From JAFKKS01 sp050187875 (GTDB taxonomy: Bacteria; Pseudomonadota; Alphaproteobacteria; Rhizobiales; Xanthobacteraceae), in the NCBI GenBank assembly GCA_050187875.1, contig JBFWXB010000008.1:1-64000 (forward strand): a stretch of DNA of 64,000 nt, written 5' to 3'. Each line of letters starts with the position of its first letter. The stretch's first letter is position 1. The notes beneath the pieces are model-generated. The model was given only the letters and a program-made list of their open reading frames with translations. It was not told the origin of the DNA and made no database searches. Positions 45,318 through 53,711 of this stretch are shown in pieces. The position numbers and the translations under genes are program-made.

Positions 45318-46346
45318 ATGACCCAAAGTGCCACCCGCTACGTCCTCGCCGCGCGCCCGGTCGGCGAGCCGAAGGAAAGCGACTTCCGCCGCGAGGAGTT
45401 CGCCATCCCGCAGCCCGGACCAGGGCAAATGCTCTTGCGCACGCTCTGGCTTTCGCTCGATCCCTATATGCGCGGGCGCATGAGCGATGCGCCCTCCTAC
45501 GTGAAACCCGTCGCCATCGGTCAGGTGATGGAAGGCGGCACTGTCTGCGAAGTCGTCACGTCGCATGTCGACGGCTTCAAGGTGGGCGACATCGTCGTCG
45601 GTCGCGCCGGCTGGCAGACTTATGCGCTTTCGGACGGCCGGGGTGTGCGCACGATCGAGGATCGCAGCGTGCCGGTATCGACCGCACTGGGCGTTCTCGG
45701 CATGCCGGGAATGACCGCCTATACGGGCCTCGACGAGATCGGCAAGCCGAAGGCGGGCGAAACGGTCGTCGTCGCGGCGGCCTCCGGCGCCGTGGGCTCG
45801 GTCGTCGGCCAGATCGCCAAGATTCATGGCGCCCGCGCCGTCGGCATCGCTGGCGGTGCGAAGAAGTGCGCCTTTGTCACCGATGCGCTCGGTTTCGACG
45901 CCTGCATCGACCATCGCGCGCCGGACTTTGCCGAACAGTTGAAGGCGGCGTGTCCGAAAGGCATCGACGTCTATTTCGAGAATGTTGGCGGCGCGGTCTT
46001 CGACGCGGTGCTGCCGCTGTTCAATCCGTTCGCACGCATGCCGGTCTGCGGGCTCATTGCACAATACAACGCGACCGAAGTGCCGCCTGGCCCCAACAAG
46101 CTGCCGCAGCTGATGCGCGCAGTCCTGACGAAGCGCCTCACCATCCGCGGCTTCATCGTCTTCGACTTCGCCGCACGCGAGCCGGATTTTCTGCGCGACA
46201 TGACGGCGTGGGTCGCCGCCGGCAAAGTCAAATATCGCGAGGATCGACTCGAAGGCCTCGACGCCGCGCCGCGCGGATTGATCGGGCTTTTGCGTGGCGA
46301 GAATTTCGGCAAGCTCATCGTTCGCGTCGCGAGGGATGCGACGTGA
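45318..46346 (+). CDS. NADP-dependent oxidoreductase, zinc-free MDR (CurA/PTGR-like)
   Basis: A 342-residue enzyme that reduces activated double bonds such as enones with NADPH. The N-terminal substrate domain has TLWLSLDPYMRGRMSD. The Rossmann motif is VVAAASGAVGSVVGQIAK, and GLIAQYNATEVPPGPNKL is typical of PTGR/CurA proteins. No zinc-binding Cys set is present. Monocistronic between palindromic repeats. Confidence 0.93.
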   Translation: MTQSATRYVLAARPVGEPKESDFRREEFAIPQPGPGQMLLRTLWLSLDPYMRGRMSDAPSYVKPVAIGQVMEGGTVCEVVTSHVDGFKVGDIVVGRAGWQTYALSDGRGVRTIEDRSVPVSTALGVLGMPGMTAYTGLDEIGKPKAGETVVVAAASGAVGSVVGQIAKIHGARAVGIAGGAKKCAFVTDALGFDACIDHRAPDFAEQLKAACPKGIDVYFENVGGAVFDAVLPLFNPFARMPVCGLIAQYNATEVPPGPNKLPQLMRAVLTKRLTIRGFIVFDFAAREPDFLRDMTAWVAAGKVKYREDRLEGLDAAPRGLIGLLRGENFGKLIVRVARDAT

Positions 46347-46351
46347 CACCG

Positions 46352-46453
46352 GTCATTCCGGGGCGCGGACGAAGTCCGCGAGCCTGGAATCCATATCCCC
46401 GGTGCTGCGGCGTATGGATTCCGGACTTGCCGCTGCGCGGTAATCCGGAATGA
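46352..46453. repeat. Composite palindromic repeat, GTCATTCCGG...CCGGAATGAC type
   Basis: The ends are perfect inverted copies, GTCATTCCGG and CCGGAATGAC. The inner parts are GGAATCCATA and TATGGATTCC, with GCGCGGAC/GTCCGCG and CGCTGCGCGG hairpins. It fills the space between the convergent oxidoreductase and eipB-like genes, so it probably ends both transcripts. Confidence 0.75.
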
Positions 46454-46457
46454 CACA

Positions 46458-47309
46458 TCACTGGCAAGGCTTCGCGGTCTTCACCTCGAGCGACGTCATG
46501 TCGCCGATGACGACGAAATCGCCGTAATCGATCTTGAGCGCGCGCGAGATGCCGTTGTCATAAAGCTCGAACGACATGACGTAAGCGGGCGTCTGCTCGC
46601 TCCTTTGATCCGCCTTCGCACGGTCGAAATAGCTGATTGACACAGGCCAACGCTTCATGTGCGCAAGCGCCGCCTGGCCCGCCGCGGCATCGGTCGGCTG
46701 CGTTTGCTCCGGCTCGATCGCGCGGCCGATCACACTCAGCGTATTGTAGACCTTCTCGCCAGTTTCCGAGCCGTCGTATACGGCCGCTTCGAGCAACGGC
46801 TTGCCGTCACGCGCGGCGGCGATGACCCGCCGCATGTGATCGGACGGAAAAATCACCGCACCGAGATTGGCTTTCTTGGATGTCGGCTTGGTCAGGCTCA
46901 CCGAGACCTTGCCGTCGTTGCTTCCGGCGAGACCATCGGCGCCGTCGACCTGTCGGCCGCCGAGGAAGTTTTGCACGGCGAAGCGGAAGCTCTTTCCGTT
47001 CCCTTCCTCCCAGTTCGACGAGCGCAGATCGCTGGTGACGTTTTGCCCCTCGCCCGAATCCAGCTCGGTCACTTGCCGGAACTGCAGCGCGTAGCCTTCG
47101 CAGCGACTGCCATCAAAATCATAGAGGATCCGCCCGCGCACCGCTTCCAGCCCGCGTTTGCCGCGGGACTGGCCAAGCTTGAGGTCATAGACGGCGCGAT
47201 GTGGCACAAGCTCGACCGCTGATGGTAGCGTTTCAGCCCGCGCCAGCGGCACCGCCATGGTCGCCACGACGGCGACGGCCGGCACAGCGCGGCGCATCAG
47301 ATAGAACAT
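46458..47309 (-). CDS. eipB: Cell envelope integrity protein EipB (DUF1849)
   Basis: A 283-residue periplasmic protein. A signal peptide (about residues 1-25, ending PLARA) precedes LVPHRAVYDLKLGQS, YDFDGSRCEGYALQFRQVTE, VYDGSETGEKVYNTLSVIG and ALKIDYGDFVVIGDM. These match DUF1849, whose Brucella member EipB is a spiral beta protein needed for envelope integrity and penicillin-binding function. A conserved disulfide likely joins the Cys in SRCEGY with the one near the C-terminal KPCQ. The start at 47309 (MFYLMRR) was preferred; 47297 is possible. Confidence 0.88.
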   Translation of the reverse strand: MFYLMRRAVPAVAVVATMAVPLARAETLPSAVELVPHRAVYDLKLGQSRGKRGLEAVRGRILYDFDGSRCEGYALQFRQVTELDSGEGQNVTSDLRSSNWEEGNGKSFRFAVQNFLGGRQVDGADGLAGSNDGKVSVSLTKPTSKKANLGAVIFPSDHMRRVIAAARDGKPLLEAAVYDGSETGEKVYNTLSVIGRAIEPEQTQPTDAAAGQAALAHMKRWPVSISYFDRAKADQRSEQTPAYVMSFELYDNGISRALKIDYGDFVVIGDMTSLEVKTAKPCQ

Positions 47310-47462
47310 GTCCGATTCTCCGCACCCCCCACCTGCCAAACATAGGGGCGCGCCCGGGGGCCGGCAACCGGAGCACGCTTGCTTGCCCGCGCCCAATCGG
47401 CCAAGAGTCGGACGCGTCCGCTTCGGCGGACACCCATTTGCGGCGGACCGAAGGAGTATCTG

Positions 47463-47930
47463 ATGGCGGGGATGGTGGACAAGAAACTTGCAGAGCTTGG
47501 CGTGACATTGCCGGAGCCGACCACTCCGGTCGCGAACTACGTCCCATTCGTGCGCGTACGCAACCATCTCGTGCTCTCGGGCCAAATCTGCACTGACCAT
47601 GACGGCAAGCTCGTCGCCAAGGGAAAGCTCGGCGCCGGCGTCTCGGTCGAGGATGGGCAGAAGGCGGCGCGCGCCTGCGCGATCAATCTCATCGCGCAAG
47701 TGAAGGCGGCGATCGGCGATCTCGATAAGGTCGCGCGCGTCGTCAGGCTTGGCGGCTTCATCAACTCCGCCCCGGATTTCACCGAAGGCGCGAAAGTGAT
47801 GAACGGCGCGTCCGATCTCATGGTGGCGATTTTTGCCGACAAGGGACGCCACGCGCGCTCGACCGTCGGCGTCGCGAGCCTTCCGCTCGATGCGGCGGTC
47901 GAAGTCGAAGGCATCTTCGAGGTCGACTGA
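47463..47930 (+). CDS. RidA family protein (155 residues)
   Basis: A 155-residue protein of the YjgF/RidA family, which deaminates reactive enamines/imines or performs related chemistry. The pattern is LVLSGQICTDHDGKLVAKGKLG, ACAINLIAQVKAAIGDLDKV and SKGRHARSTVGVASLPLDAAVEVEGIFEVD-like, with Arg in HARSTVGV in place of the substrate-binding Arg. It is longer than archetypal RidA and belongs to a separate subgroup. A GDPD gene follows by 14 bases. Another RidA paralogue is at 52578. Confidence 0.9.
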   Translation: MAGMVDKKLAELGVTLPEPTTPVANYVPFVRVRNHLVLSGQICTDHDGKLVAKGKLGAGVSVEDGQKAARACAINLIAQVKAAIGDLDKVARVVRLGGFINSAPDFTEGAKVMNGASDLMVAIFADKGRHARSTVGVASLPLDAAVEVEGIFEVD

Positions 47931-47944
47931 TCGAAGCCCGCGCC

Positions 47945-48688
47945 ATGGCCGTTCTCGATTGGCTGACCGCACGACCGGTGGCGCATCGCGGGCTGCATGA
48001 CATGGCGGCCGGAATCATCGAGAACATGCCGGCGGCATTCGCGGCCGCGGTCGCCGGCAATTACGGCATCGAATGCGACGTGCAGCGCAGCGCCGATGGC
48101 GAGGCGATGGTGCATCATGATTTCGATCTCGGCCGACTAACGCAGGGCGAAGGCCCCCTCGCCGCCATGAGCGCCGCCGCGCTCAAGCAGGTTGCGTTCA
48201 AAGCGACGCCGGAGCGTATGCTCACGCTCGGCGAGCTTTGCGATCTCGTCGCCGGCCGCGTGCCGCTGGTGATCGAGATCAAGAGCCGTTTCGACGGCGC
48301 GCTGCCGCTCGTCGAGCGCACGGCCGCCGTGCTGCGCAACTATCGCGGGCCGGCCGCCGTCATGTCGTTCGACCCGAACGCCGTCGAGGCGCTGCGCCAC
48401 CGCGCCCCGCAGATCACCCGCGGCATCGTCGCCGAGCGTCACTATCGTCATGCGGAATGGGCCGGCCTGTCGGCGGCCGAGAAATCGGCGCTCGCGCATC
48501 TGCTGCATGCTTTCCGCAGCCGGCCGCAATTCGTGAATTATCACGTGAAGGACTTGCCGACCGTTGCAACCTCTGTTGCTCGCCTCTTCGGTCTACCGCT
48601 TCTGACCTGGACAGTGCGCACAGCGGACGATCGCACGCGCGCCGCGCGGTTCGCCTCGCAGATGGTGTTCGAGGGCTTTCGCCCGTAA
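47945..48688 (+). CDS. Glycerophosphodiester phosphodiesterase
   Basis: A 247-residue TIM-barrel phosphodiesterase that cuts glycerophosphodiesters to glycerol-3-phosphate and an alcohol. Metal and catalytic residues: AHRGLHD, NYGIECDVQRSADGEAMVHHDFDLGRLT and LVIEIKSR. No signal peptide, so cytosolic. Probably co-transcribed with the RidA gene. Confidence 0.93.
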   Translation: MAVLDWLTARPVAHRGLHDMAAGIIENMPAAFAAAVAGNYGIECDVQRSADGEAMVHHDFDLGRLTQGEGPLAAMSAAALKQVAFKATPERMLTLGELCDLVAGRVPLVIEIKSRFDGALPLVERTAAVLRNYRGPAAVMSFDPNAVEALRHRAPQITRGIVAERHYRHAEWAGLSAAEKSALAHLLHAFRSRPQFVNYHVKDLPTVATSVARLFGLPLLTWTVRTADDRTRAARFASQMVFEGFRP

Positions 48689-48695
48689 GCGCGCG

Positions 48696-49673
48696 TCACT
48701 CATCCGTCAGCGGCATCGCATCGCCCCAACGCATGCGCCGCGCGGTTTTATAGGCCTCGCCATCGCGCCGGGTGAAAAGGCGCTCCGCCGCACGGCCATC
48801 GGGCTCGCAAAGCTTCAACCAGGTGCGGCCGCTGCCTTGCCGCGGTGGGCCGATGACGCGGGCGGCTCGCGCCGTACGTGGCTCTCGCGCGACCGCCAGA
48901 TAAGCGAATTTCTCGTCCTCCCAAGGCACCTCGCCGCCCTTGGCGAGACGGTGCGCCCGCGAGCGCGCCACTCGCCGCGCGAAGTGGCACCAGTCAGGCG
49001 TCGCGATCGGGCACGCCTCCTCGTGAGGACACGGCGCGACGACGTGAGCCGACGCCGCGAGAAGCTGCGTGCGCGCGGCGAGGATGCGCGCGAAGCCGGC
49101 AGGTGTTCCCGGCTCGATGATAACGAGGACGCCGCGCGTGCGCGCCCACAGGCGCTCGAGCAATGTGTTTCGCGCCGGCGCATCGATCTCGTCGAGCACA
49201 TAAGCGGCGGTCACGAGGTCGCTCGCCTCCCCGTCCGGCAGCACGCCCATGAAGTCGCCCGCATGCCAGGTCACGCGGCGAACGGGCGCATTGGCTGCGA
49301 ACCGCTCGCCCCAAGCGCGGATGGCGGCGCTGCCTTCGATCAGCAGCGCTTCGTGCAAGCCCGGCCAGCAATCCACCGCCGCCCATAGGACGGAGCCGGG
49401 ACCCGCGCCGACATCCAACAGCGTCGCCGGCGCAAAACCGGCCATCGCCGCTTTGACCTGCTCCAGCGCCGCACGGATCGCGGCATAGGTTGCCGGCAGC
49501 CGCGTCGCGAGATAGGCGCGGGCGGCCGCGTCATCGGCGAGATGAAAACGCCCGTCCCGGACCTCGGCGCGATAGCGCGCCGACAGCCGTTCCGCGGCGC
49601 GCGCAAGCGCGGCGGGGGCAATGCTCTCCAGCGCTTCCTCGACTCCCTGACGCAAGGCCGGCGGCAATTCCAT
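48696..49673 (-). CDS. Rsm22 family ribosome-associated methyltransferase-like protein
   Basis: A 325-residue SAM-fold protein. The N-terminal SARYRAEVRDGRFHLADDAAARAYLATRLPATYAA and motif I LLDVGAGPGSVLWAAVD are followed by a Cys-rich VVAPCPHEEACPIATPDWCHFARRVARS, the Rsm22 signature that in mitochondrial METTL17 binds an Fe-S cluster. Bacterial members are linked to small-subunit assembly. It converges on the GDPD gene (7 bases). Confidence 0.92.
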   Translation of the reverse strand: MELPPALRQGVEEALESIAPAALARAAERLSARYRAEVRDGRFHLADDAAARAYLATRLPATYAAIRAALEQVKAAMAGFAPATLLDVGAGPGSVLWAAVDCWPGLHEALLIEGSAAIRAWGERFAANAPVRRVTWHAGDFMGVLPDGEASDLVTAAYVLDEIDAPARNTLLERLWARTRGVLVIIEPGTPAGFARILAARTQLLAASAHVVAPCPHEEACPIATPDWCHFARRVARSRAHRLAKGGEVPWEDEKFAYLAVAREPRTARAARVIGPPRQGSGRTWLKLCEPDGRAAERLFTRRDGEAYKTARRMRWGDAMPLTDE

Positions 49674-49833
49674 CTCAAGCCCTCATTGGCACGCCGCGCG
49701 CCCCACGTCAGAACCTTGTGAACGGGCCGTTCCCACCCGACATTGCGTGTAAAGTCGGCACACTATGACGCACGTCCCAGTCCATCGCGATCCACGAAAT
49801 GCGCCGGCGCCGCGAACCATCCTCTGCTTGTGA

Positions 49834-51072
49834 ATGACCGATAAAGACTTTCGCATCCGTATCGCGCCCTCGATCGCCGAGATTTCTGCGAGCGATTGGA
49901 ACGCTTGCGCCGATTCTGCGGATTCACGTTCCGACGCCGCTCAACCACTGCATGAAGAAGACGACTCAAAATCTCAGCTAACTCCACCCAACCCATTCAT
50001 TTCACACGAATTCTTGCTAGCGCTCGAGACGTCGAAGTCGGCGACCGCCCGAACCGGCTGGCAGCCTCAGCATCTCGCCCTCGAAGACGATAGCGGGCGC
50101 ATTATCGGTGTCGCGCCCTGTTATCTGAAATCGCATTCCCGCGGCGAATATGTCTTCGACGCCGGATGGGCCGACGCCTATGAGCGCGCTGGCGGCGACT
50201 ATTATCCGAAAGTGCAGGTCTCTGTCCCGTTCACGCCGGCAACCGGCCCTCGCCTCCTCGCCCGTGCCGGGGCGAACCCGTCGGCGACGCGCGCCGCCCT
50301 CGCGGCGGGGCTCGTCGAGCTTGCGCGTCTGCGTGAGGCGTCGTCGGTCCACGTCACCTTCATGCCGGAAGCCGAAGCTGATCTCCTCGCCGCACGCGGC
50401 TTCCTGCGGCGGAGCGATCAGCAGTTCCACTGGGAGAACGCTTCCTACGCGACGTTCGACGATTTCCTCGCCGCCCTCGCCTCGCGCAAGCGCAAGGCCG
50501 TCCGCCGCGAGCGCGCAACAGCGATGGAATCCGGCGTCACGCTACACTGGCTCACCGGAGCAGACCTCACCGAAGCGGCATGGGACGCGTTCTTCGCCTT
50601 CTACATGGAGACCGGCTCGCGCAAATGGGGGCGGCCTTATCTCACCCGGGCATTCTTTTCGCAGGTCGGCGAGAGCATGCGCGAGCGCATCCTTCTCGTG
50701 ATGGCGAAGCGCGCAGGACGCTTCATCGCCGGCGCGCTGAACTTCATCGGCGCCGACACCCTCTACGGCCGCCATTGGGGGGCGATCGAGCACCACCCGT
50801 GTCTGCATTTCGAGGTCTGCTATTATCAGGCGATCGAATTCGCCATTGCGCACGGCCTCAAGCGCGTCGAGGCGGGGGCGCAGGGCGAGCATAAGCTCGC
50901 CCGCGGCTATCTGCCGGTGACGACCCATTCCGCCCATTACATCGCCGACCCGGCGCTGCGTCGCGCGATCGCCGATTACCTCAAGCGCGAGCGTCAATAT
51001 GTGGCCGCGGCGCACGATGAGCTTGCAGCACTCGCGCCGTTCCGGAAAAATCTGGCGATGGAACAGGAGTGA
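49834..51072 (+). CDS. FemAB-like GNAT-fold acyltransferase (DUF482)
   Basis: A 412-residue protein of the peptidoglycan-biosynthesis-like family (PF04339). Recognisable parts: NPFISHEFLLALETSKSA, GDYYPKVQVSVPFTPATGPRLL, SRKRKAVRRERATA, MEAGAQGEHKLARGYLPV-type residues and the final ISDPALRRAIADYL-like helix. The family has two GNAT-like domains as FemX/FemAB. The actual acceptor is unknown. It is followed by a HIT gene four bases later. Confidence 0.9.
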   Translation: MTDKDFRIRIAPSIAEISASDWNACADSADSRSDAAQPLHEEDDSKSQLTPPNPFISHEFLLALETSKSATARTGWQPQHLALEDDSGRIIGVAPCYLKSHSRGEYVFDAGWADAYERAGGDYYPKVQVSVPFTPATGPRLLARAGANPSATRAALAAGLVELARLREASSVHVTFMPEAEADLLAARGFLRRSDQQFHWENASYATFDDFLAALASRKRKAVRRERATAMESGVTLHWLTGADLTEAAWDAFFAFYMETGSRKWGRPYLTRAFFSQVGESMRERILLVMAKRAGRFIAGALNFIGADTLYGRHWGAIEHHPCLHFEVCYYQAIEFAIAHGLKRVEAGAQGEHKLARGYLPVTTHSAHYIADPALRRAIADYLKRERQYVAAAHDELAALAPFRKNLAMEQE

Positions 51073-51076
51073 CAGG

Positions 51077-51505
51077 ATGGCCGCCTACGACACCAACAAC
51101 ATTTTCGCGAAGATTCTGCGCGGGGAGTTGCCCGCGCATAAGGTGTACGAAGACGACAAGACGTTCGCCTTCCTCGACATCATGCCACGCGCGACCGGCC
51201 ATGCGCTCGTCATCCCGAAGGCGCCAGCGCGCAATCTCCTCGACGTCGATCCGAGCGACCTGGCGATCGTGATGAAGACCGCGCAAAAGGTCGCGCGAGC
51301 CGGCATGAGCGCTTTCGACGCGCAGGGCGTGACGGTCCAGCAGTTCAACGAGCCGGCCGGCGGACAGGTCGTCTTCCACCTCCACGTCCACGTCATCCCC
51401 CGGCAGGACGGCGTGTCGCTCAGGCCGCCGGCAACCTTCAAGGAGACGCCGGAGAACCTCGCGGCCCATGCGGAGAAGCTCAGGGCCGCACTCGCGGCGG
51501 CGTAA
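51077..51505 (+). CDS. HIT family nucleotide hydrolase
   Basis: A 142-residue Hint-type histidine-triad protein that hydrolyses AMP-lysine or similar nucleotidyl conjugates. It starts NNIFAKILRGELPAHKVYEDD; the triad is HLHVHVIPR (about residues 98-106). It is four bases after the FemAB-like stop, so co-translated with it; this pairing is frequent in rhizobia. Confidence 0.95.
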   Translation: MAAYDTNNIFAKILRGELPAHKVYEDDKTFAFLDIMPRATGHALVIPKAPARNLLDVDPSDLAIVMKTAQKVARAGMSAFDAQGVTVQQFNEPAGGQVVFHLHVHVIPRQDGVSLRPPATFKETPENLAAHAEKLRAALAAA

Positions 51506-51520
51506 GGCCGCGGGCGCAAA

Positions 51521-51865
51521 TCAGCCCGTCGCCCAGGCTCCCGCCATCAACGCCGTTTCGCCGACGAGAACGCCGGCGAAAACGGAGCGGCGCAGCGCAA
51601 GGAATGCGGCAAAGCCGATGACGATCGCGCCGATGCGGATGGTCAGCGGAATGTCGGCAAGCGTCCCGGGCGCGAACAGCGCGATCTTCGCAATGACGCC
51701 GGCAAGGATAGAGCCCGCAACCGCGCGCACCCAAACAACGACGTCGGAGCGCTCGTCGAGCCCGCGCGCCGCAACAACGCCAAGCATGCGCCAGACCTCA
51801 TTCGGCAAAAAGCCGACCAGCACCACCACGATGAAAGAGGCGAGCGGCCCAAAGAGCTCGTTCAT
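51521..51865 (-). CDS. azlD: AzlD family transporter subunit
   Basis: A 114-residue protein with four hydrophobic segments (VVVLVGFLPNEVWRMLGV, LPLTIRIGAIVIGFAAFL-like). AzlD is the small subunit of the AzlCD branched-chain amino acid exporter. The ATG overlaps the azlC stop (ATGA). The substrate is inferred from the family. Confidence 0.88.
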   Translation of the reverse strand: MNELFGPLASFIVVVLVGFLPNEVWRMLGVVAARGLDERSDVVVWVRAVAGSILAGVIAKIALFAPGTLADIPLTIRIGAIVIGFAAFLALRRSVFAGVLVGETALMAGAWATG

Positions 51866-52566
51866 GCACGCCTCCGGCGCACGCGCCAGATGACGAAGGC
51901 TGCCGTTCCACCGATCAAGCCCGACCACAAGACGTCGAGCTCGACCTTATAGTAGGTGAGCAGCGGCGCTAATATGAGGCCGAAGGTAAGCGCGAGCGCG
52001 TCGGCCACATCGCGCGCATTGCGCGCAAGCGACATCAGGAACGACAGCGGCGTCAGAAACAGCAGAGCCGAGGTCAGGATGACCGGAAGCTCCCGCGCCA
52101 TGAAGAACCCGCACAGCACCGCCGTGACGGCGGCGATCGTCAAGGTCGCCCCGAATCCATTGACGAAGGGAATGCGCTCCTCATGCGCAACGCCGGGGAG
52201 CAGACGCTGCCCCTCCACCCAGATCGACACGGCGGTCAAATGCGCGGGAAGGATGAGGTCGCGCGTGCGCGTCTCCTGCGTGCGCAAAAGCGGCAGCAGC
52301 GACACCACCATCGGCAGAAGCCGCACCGCGCCGAGCGTCACCGCGAGCGCCACTTCGAGCAGGTTCGTGCCCGTCGCGAGCGTCGAGGTGACGATGAATT
52401 GCGTCGGGCCAGCCCAGACCAGAACCGTGGTGAACAGCGCCCAAGTCAGCGAGAAGCCGAAATCATGGGCCAAGGCGCCAAGCCCGATATAGGTGCCCAT
52501 CAACAGCCAGAGGAACACCGACATCGCGCCGGCGCGCATGCCATTGAAGAACGCGCGCCGCGCCAT
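51862..52566 (-). CDS. azlC: AzlC family branched-chain amino acid transporter subunit
   Basis: A 234-residue inner-membrane protein with about six helices. AzlC pattern: SVFLWLLMGTYIGLGALAHDFGFS, VLVWAGPTQFIVTSTLATGT and ALAVTLGAVRLLPMVVSLLPLL. With azlD it should export branched-chain amino acids, or analogues. A RidA gene ends 11 bases upstream; RidA removes reactive 2-aminoacrylate-type intermediates that also harm branched-chain synthesis, so the three may form a unit. Confidence 0.9.
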   Translation of the reverse strand: MARRAFFNGMRAGAMSVFLWLLMGTYIGLGALAHDFGFSLTWALFTTVLVWAGPTQFIVTSTLATGTNLLEVALAVTLGAVRLLPMVVSLLPLLRTQETRTRDLILPAHLTAVSIWVEGQRLLPGVAHEERIPFVNGFGATLTIAAVTAVLCGFFMARELPVILTSALLFLTPLSFLMSLARNARDVADALALTFGLILAPLLTYYKVELDVLWSGLIGGTAAFVIWRVRRRRA

Positions 52567-52577
52567 CCGTCGCGCGG

Positions 52578-52919
52578 CTACTTTGTCGCGGTGACGATGA
52601 TCTCGACGAGATCCTTGCCCTCGAGAGTGACGCCGAGGCAGGCGCGCATCGGCGGATTACCGCGGTCGACCCACTCATCCCAGGCGCGGTTCATGTCTTC
52701 CTTCTGCGCCATGTCGGCGATGTAGACCATCGCGGTGAGAATGCGGCTCTTGTCGATGCCGGCCTCGCGCAGGTTCTTGTCGATGCCGGCGAGCGCAGCC
52801 TTGGTCTGCTCGTACATCGAGGGGACCTTGTCCGGCGACACGGCGACGGTGAAAACGAGATTGTCGGCAATGACGCCACGGCTGCGGGTCGGGTGACTTC
52901 CGGAAATGCGCGTGATCAC
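52578..52919 (-). CDS. RidA family protein (113 residues)
   Basis: A 113-residue trimeric enamine/imine deaminase-like protein. Visible: GVIADNLVFTVAVSPDK, ALAGIDKNLREAGIDKSRILTAMVYIADM and GNPPMRACLGVTLEGKDLVEIIVTATK, where the Arg in MRACLG corresponds to the substrate-binding Arg. It lies upstream of azlC on the same strand. Confidence 0.92.
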   Translation of the reverse strand: MITRISGSHPTRSRGVIADNLVFTVAVSPDKVPSMYEQTKAALAGIDKNLREAGIDKSRILTAMVYIADMAQKEDMNRAWDEWVDRGNPPMRACLGVTLEGKDLVEIIVTATK

Positions 52920-53073
52920 GACGGCTCCTTGTTTGAAAGAAGCCGTGTTTTAGAGCATGTGCCGCGATATCGGCAGGCGCCGCTGTTGATAAACCGGCGC
53001 CGCATGCGACCCATGCGGCTTACCGGGCGCGACTGAAGGCCCCGCCTTAACGCGAGGCCTTCCTTTCAAACCC

Positions 53074-53469
53074 TTATGGGCAGGGGTGGCGATAGCCGTC
53101 GTAGCCAAGATAAGTGCCGCTTGCCGGGTCATACGAGCGGAAGCGCTGCATGCAGTAAGCGACCGCGTCGCCGCCGTAGGGCGCGCCCCCATAGTAATAG
53201 ACCGGGGGCGGTGGTGCACTGGACGCAATCGCAGCGCCTGCGGCGAGGCCGAGAATCCCCGCGCCGATCGCAGCGCCCGGACCCCAGCCATGATGGTGAT
53301 GCCAACGCCCGCGCCAACGCACTTTTTCGACGCCCGCGCCCGGCGCCGCCGCGGTCGCCGCAGCACGGAGGCTTGCACCATTCGGAGCCGACATCGCTTG
53401 CGCCGGAGGGATGACGGCGGCGACACTGATGGCCGCAGCTGCCGCCAGGGCGAGTACAGTCTTTTTCAC
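53074..53469 (-). CDS. BA14K family protein
   Basis: A 131-residue exported protein. A signal peptide (residues 1-25, ending AQA) precedes a His-rich patch (WRGRWHHHHGWGP), a hydrophobic Gly/Ala segment and the family C-terminus AYCMQRFRSYDP...GTYLGYDGYRHPCP with two Cys. BA14K was described in Brucella as an immunoreactive, lectin-like protein and is common in Hyphomicrobiales envelopes. Single gene. Confidence 0.92.
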   Translation of the reverse strand: MKKTVLALAAAAAISVAAVIPPAQAMSAPNGASLRAAATAAAPGAGVEKVRWRGRWHHHHGWGPGAAIGAGILGLAAGAAIASSAPPPPVYYYGGAPYGGDAVAYCMQRFRSYDPASGTYLGYDGYRHPCP

Positions 53470-53711
53470 AGTCTTTTTTCCTCAAATTCGCCACGTCTGA
53501 TGACGTGTCTATGAAGCCGCCCCGCTTCAAACGGCCGACAGGCGCGCGATCCACGCCCGACCGTCCACAGGGGTAAGACCCAACCCGGCCGATCGTTCCG
53601 CCCAGGCGAATCTGGCAGTGGAATCATGGCTAACGATGCCACGGACAGGTGCGGTTCCATTCTCCAGCCGCGCGCGCCATAGTGCTGACGCCCCGCCCAA
53701 CGGAGAGTTTC

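Noticed and set aside
43028..45334. 768-codon open frame opposite guaB
   Set aside because: Shadow of guaB, whose catalytic motifs are intact on the other strand. It also runs across the MAPEG region without conserved features.
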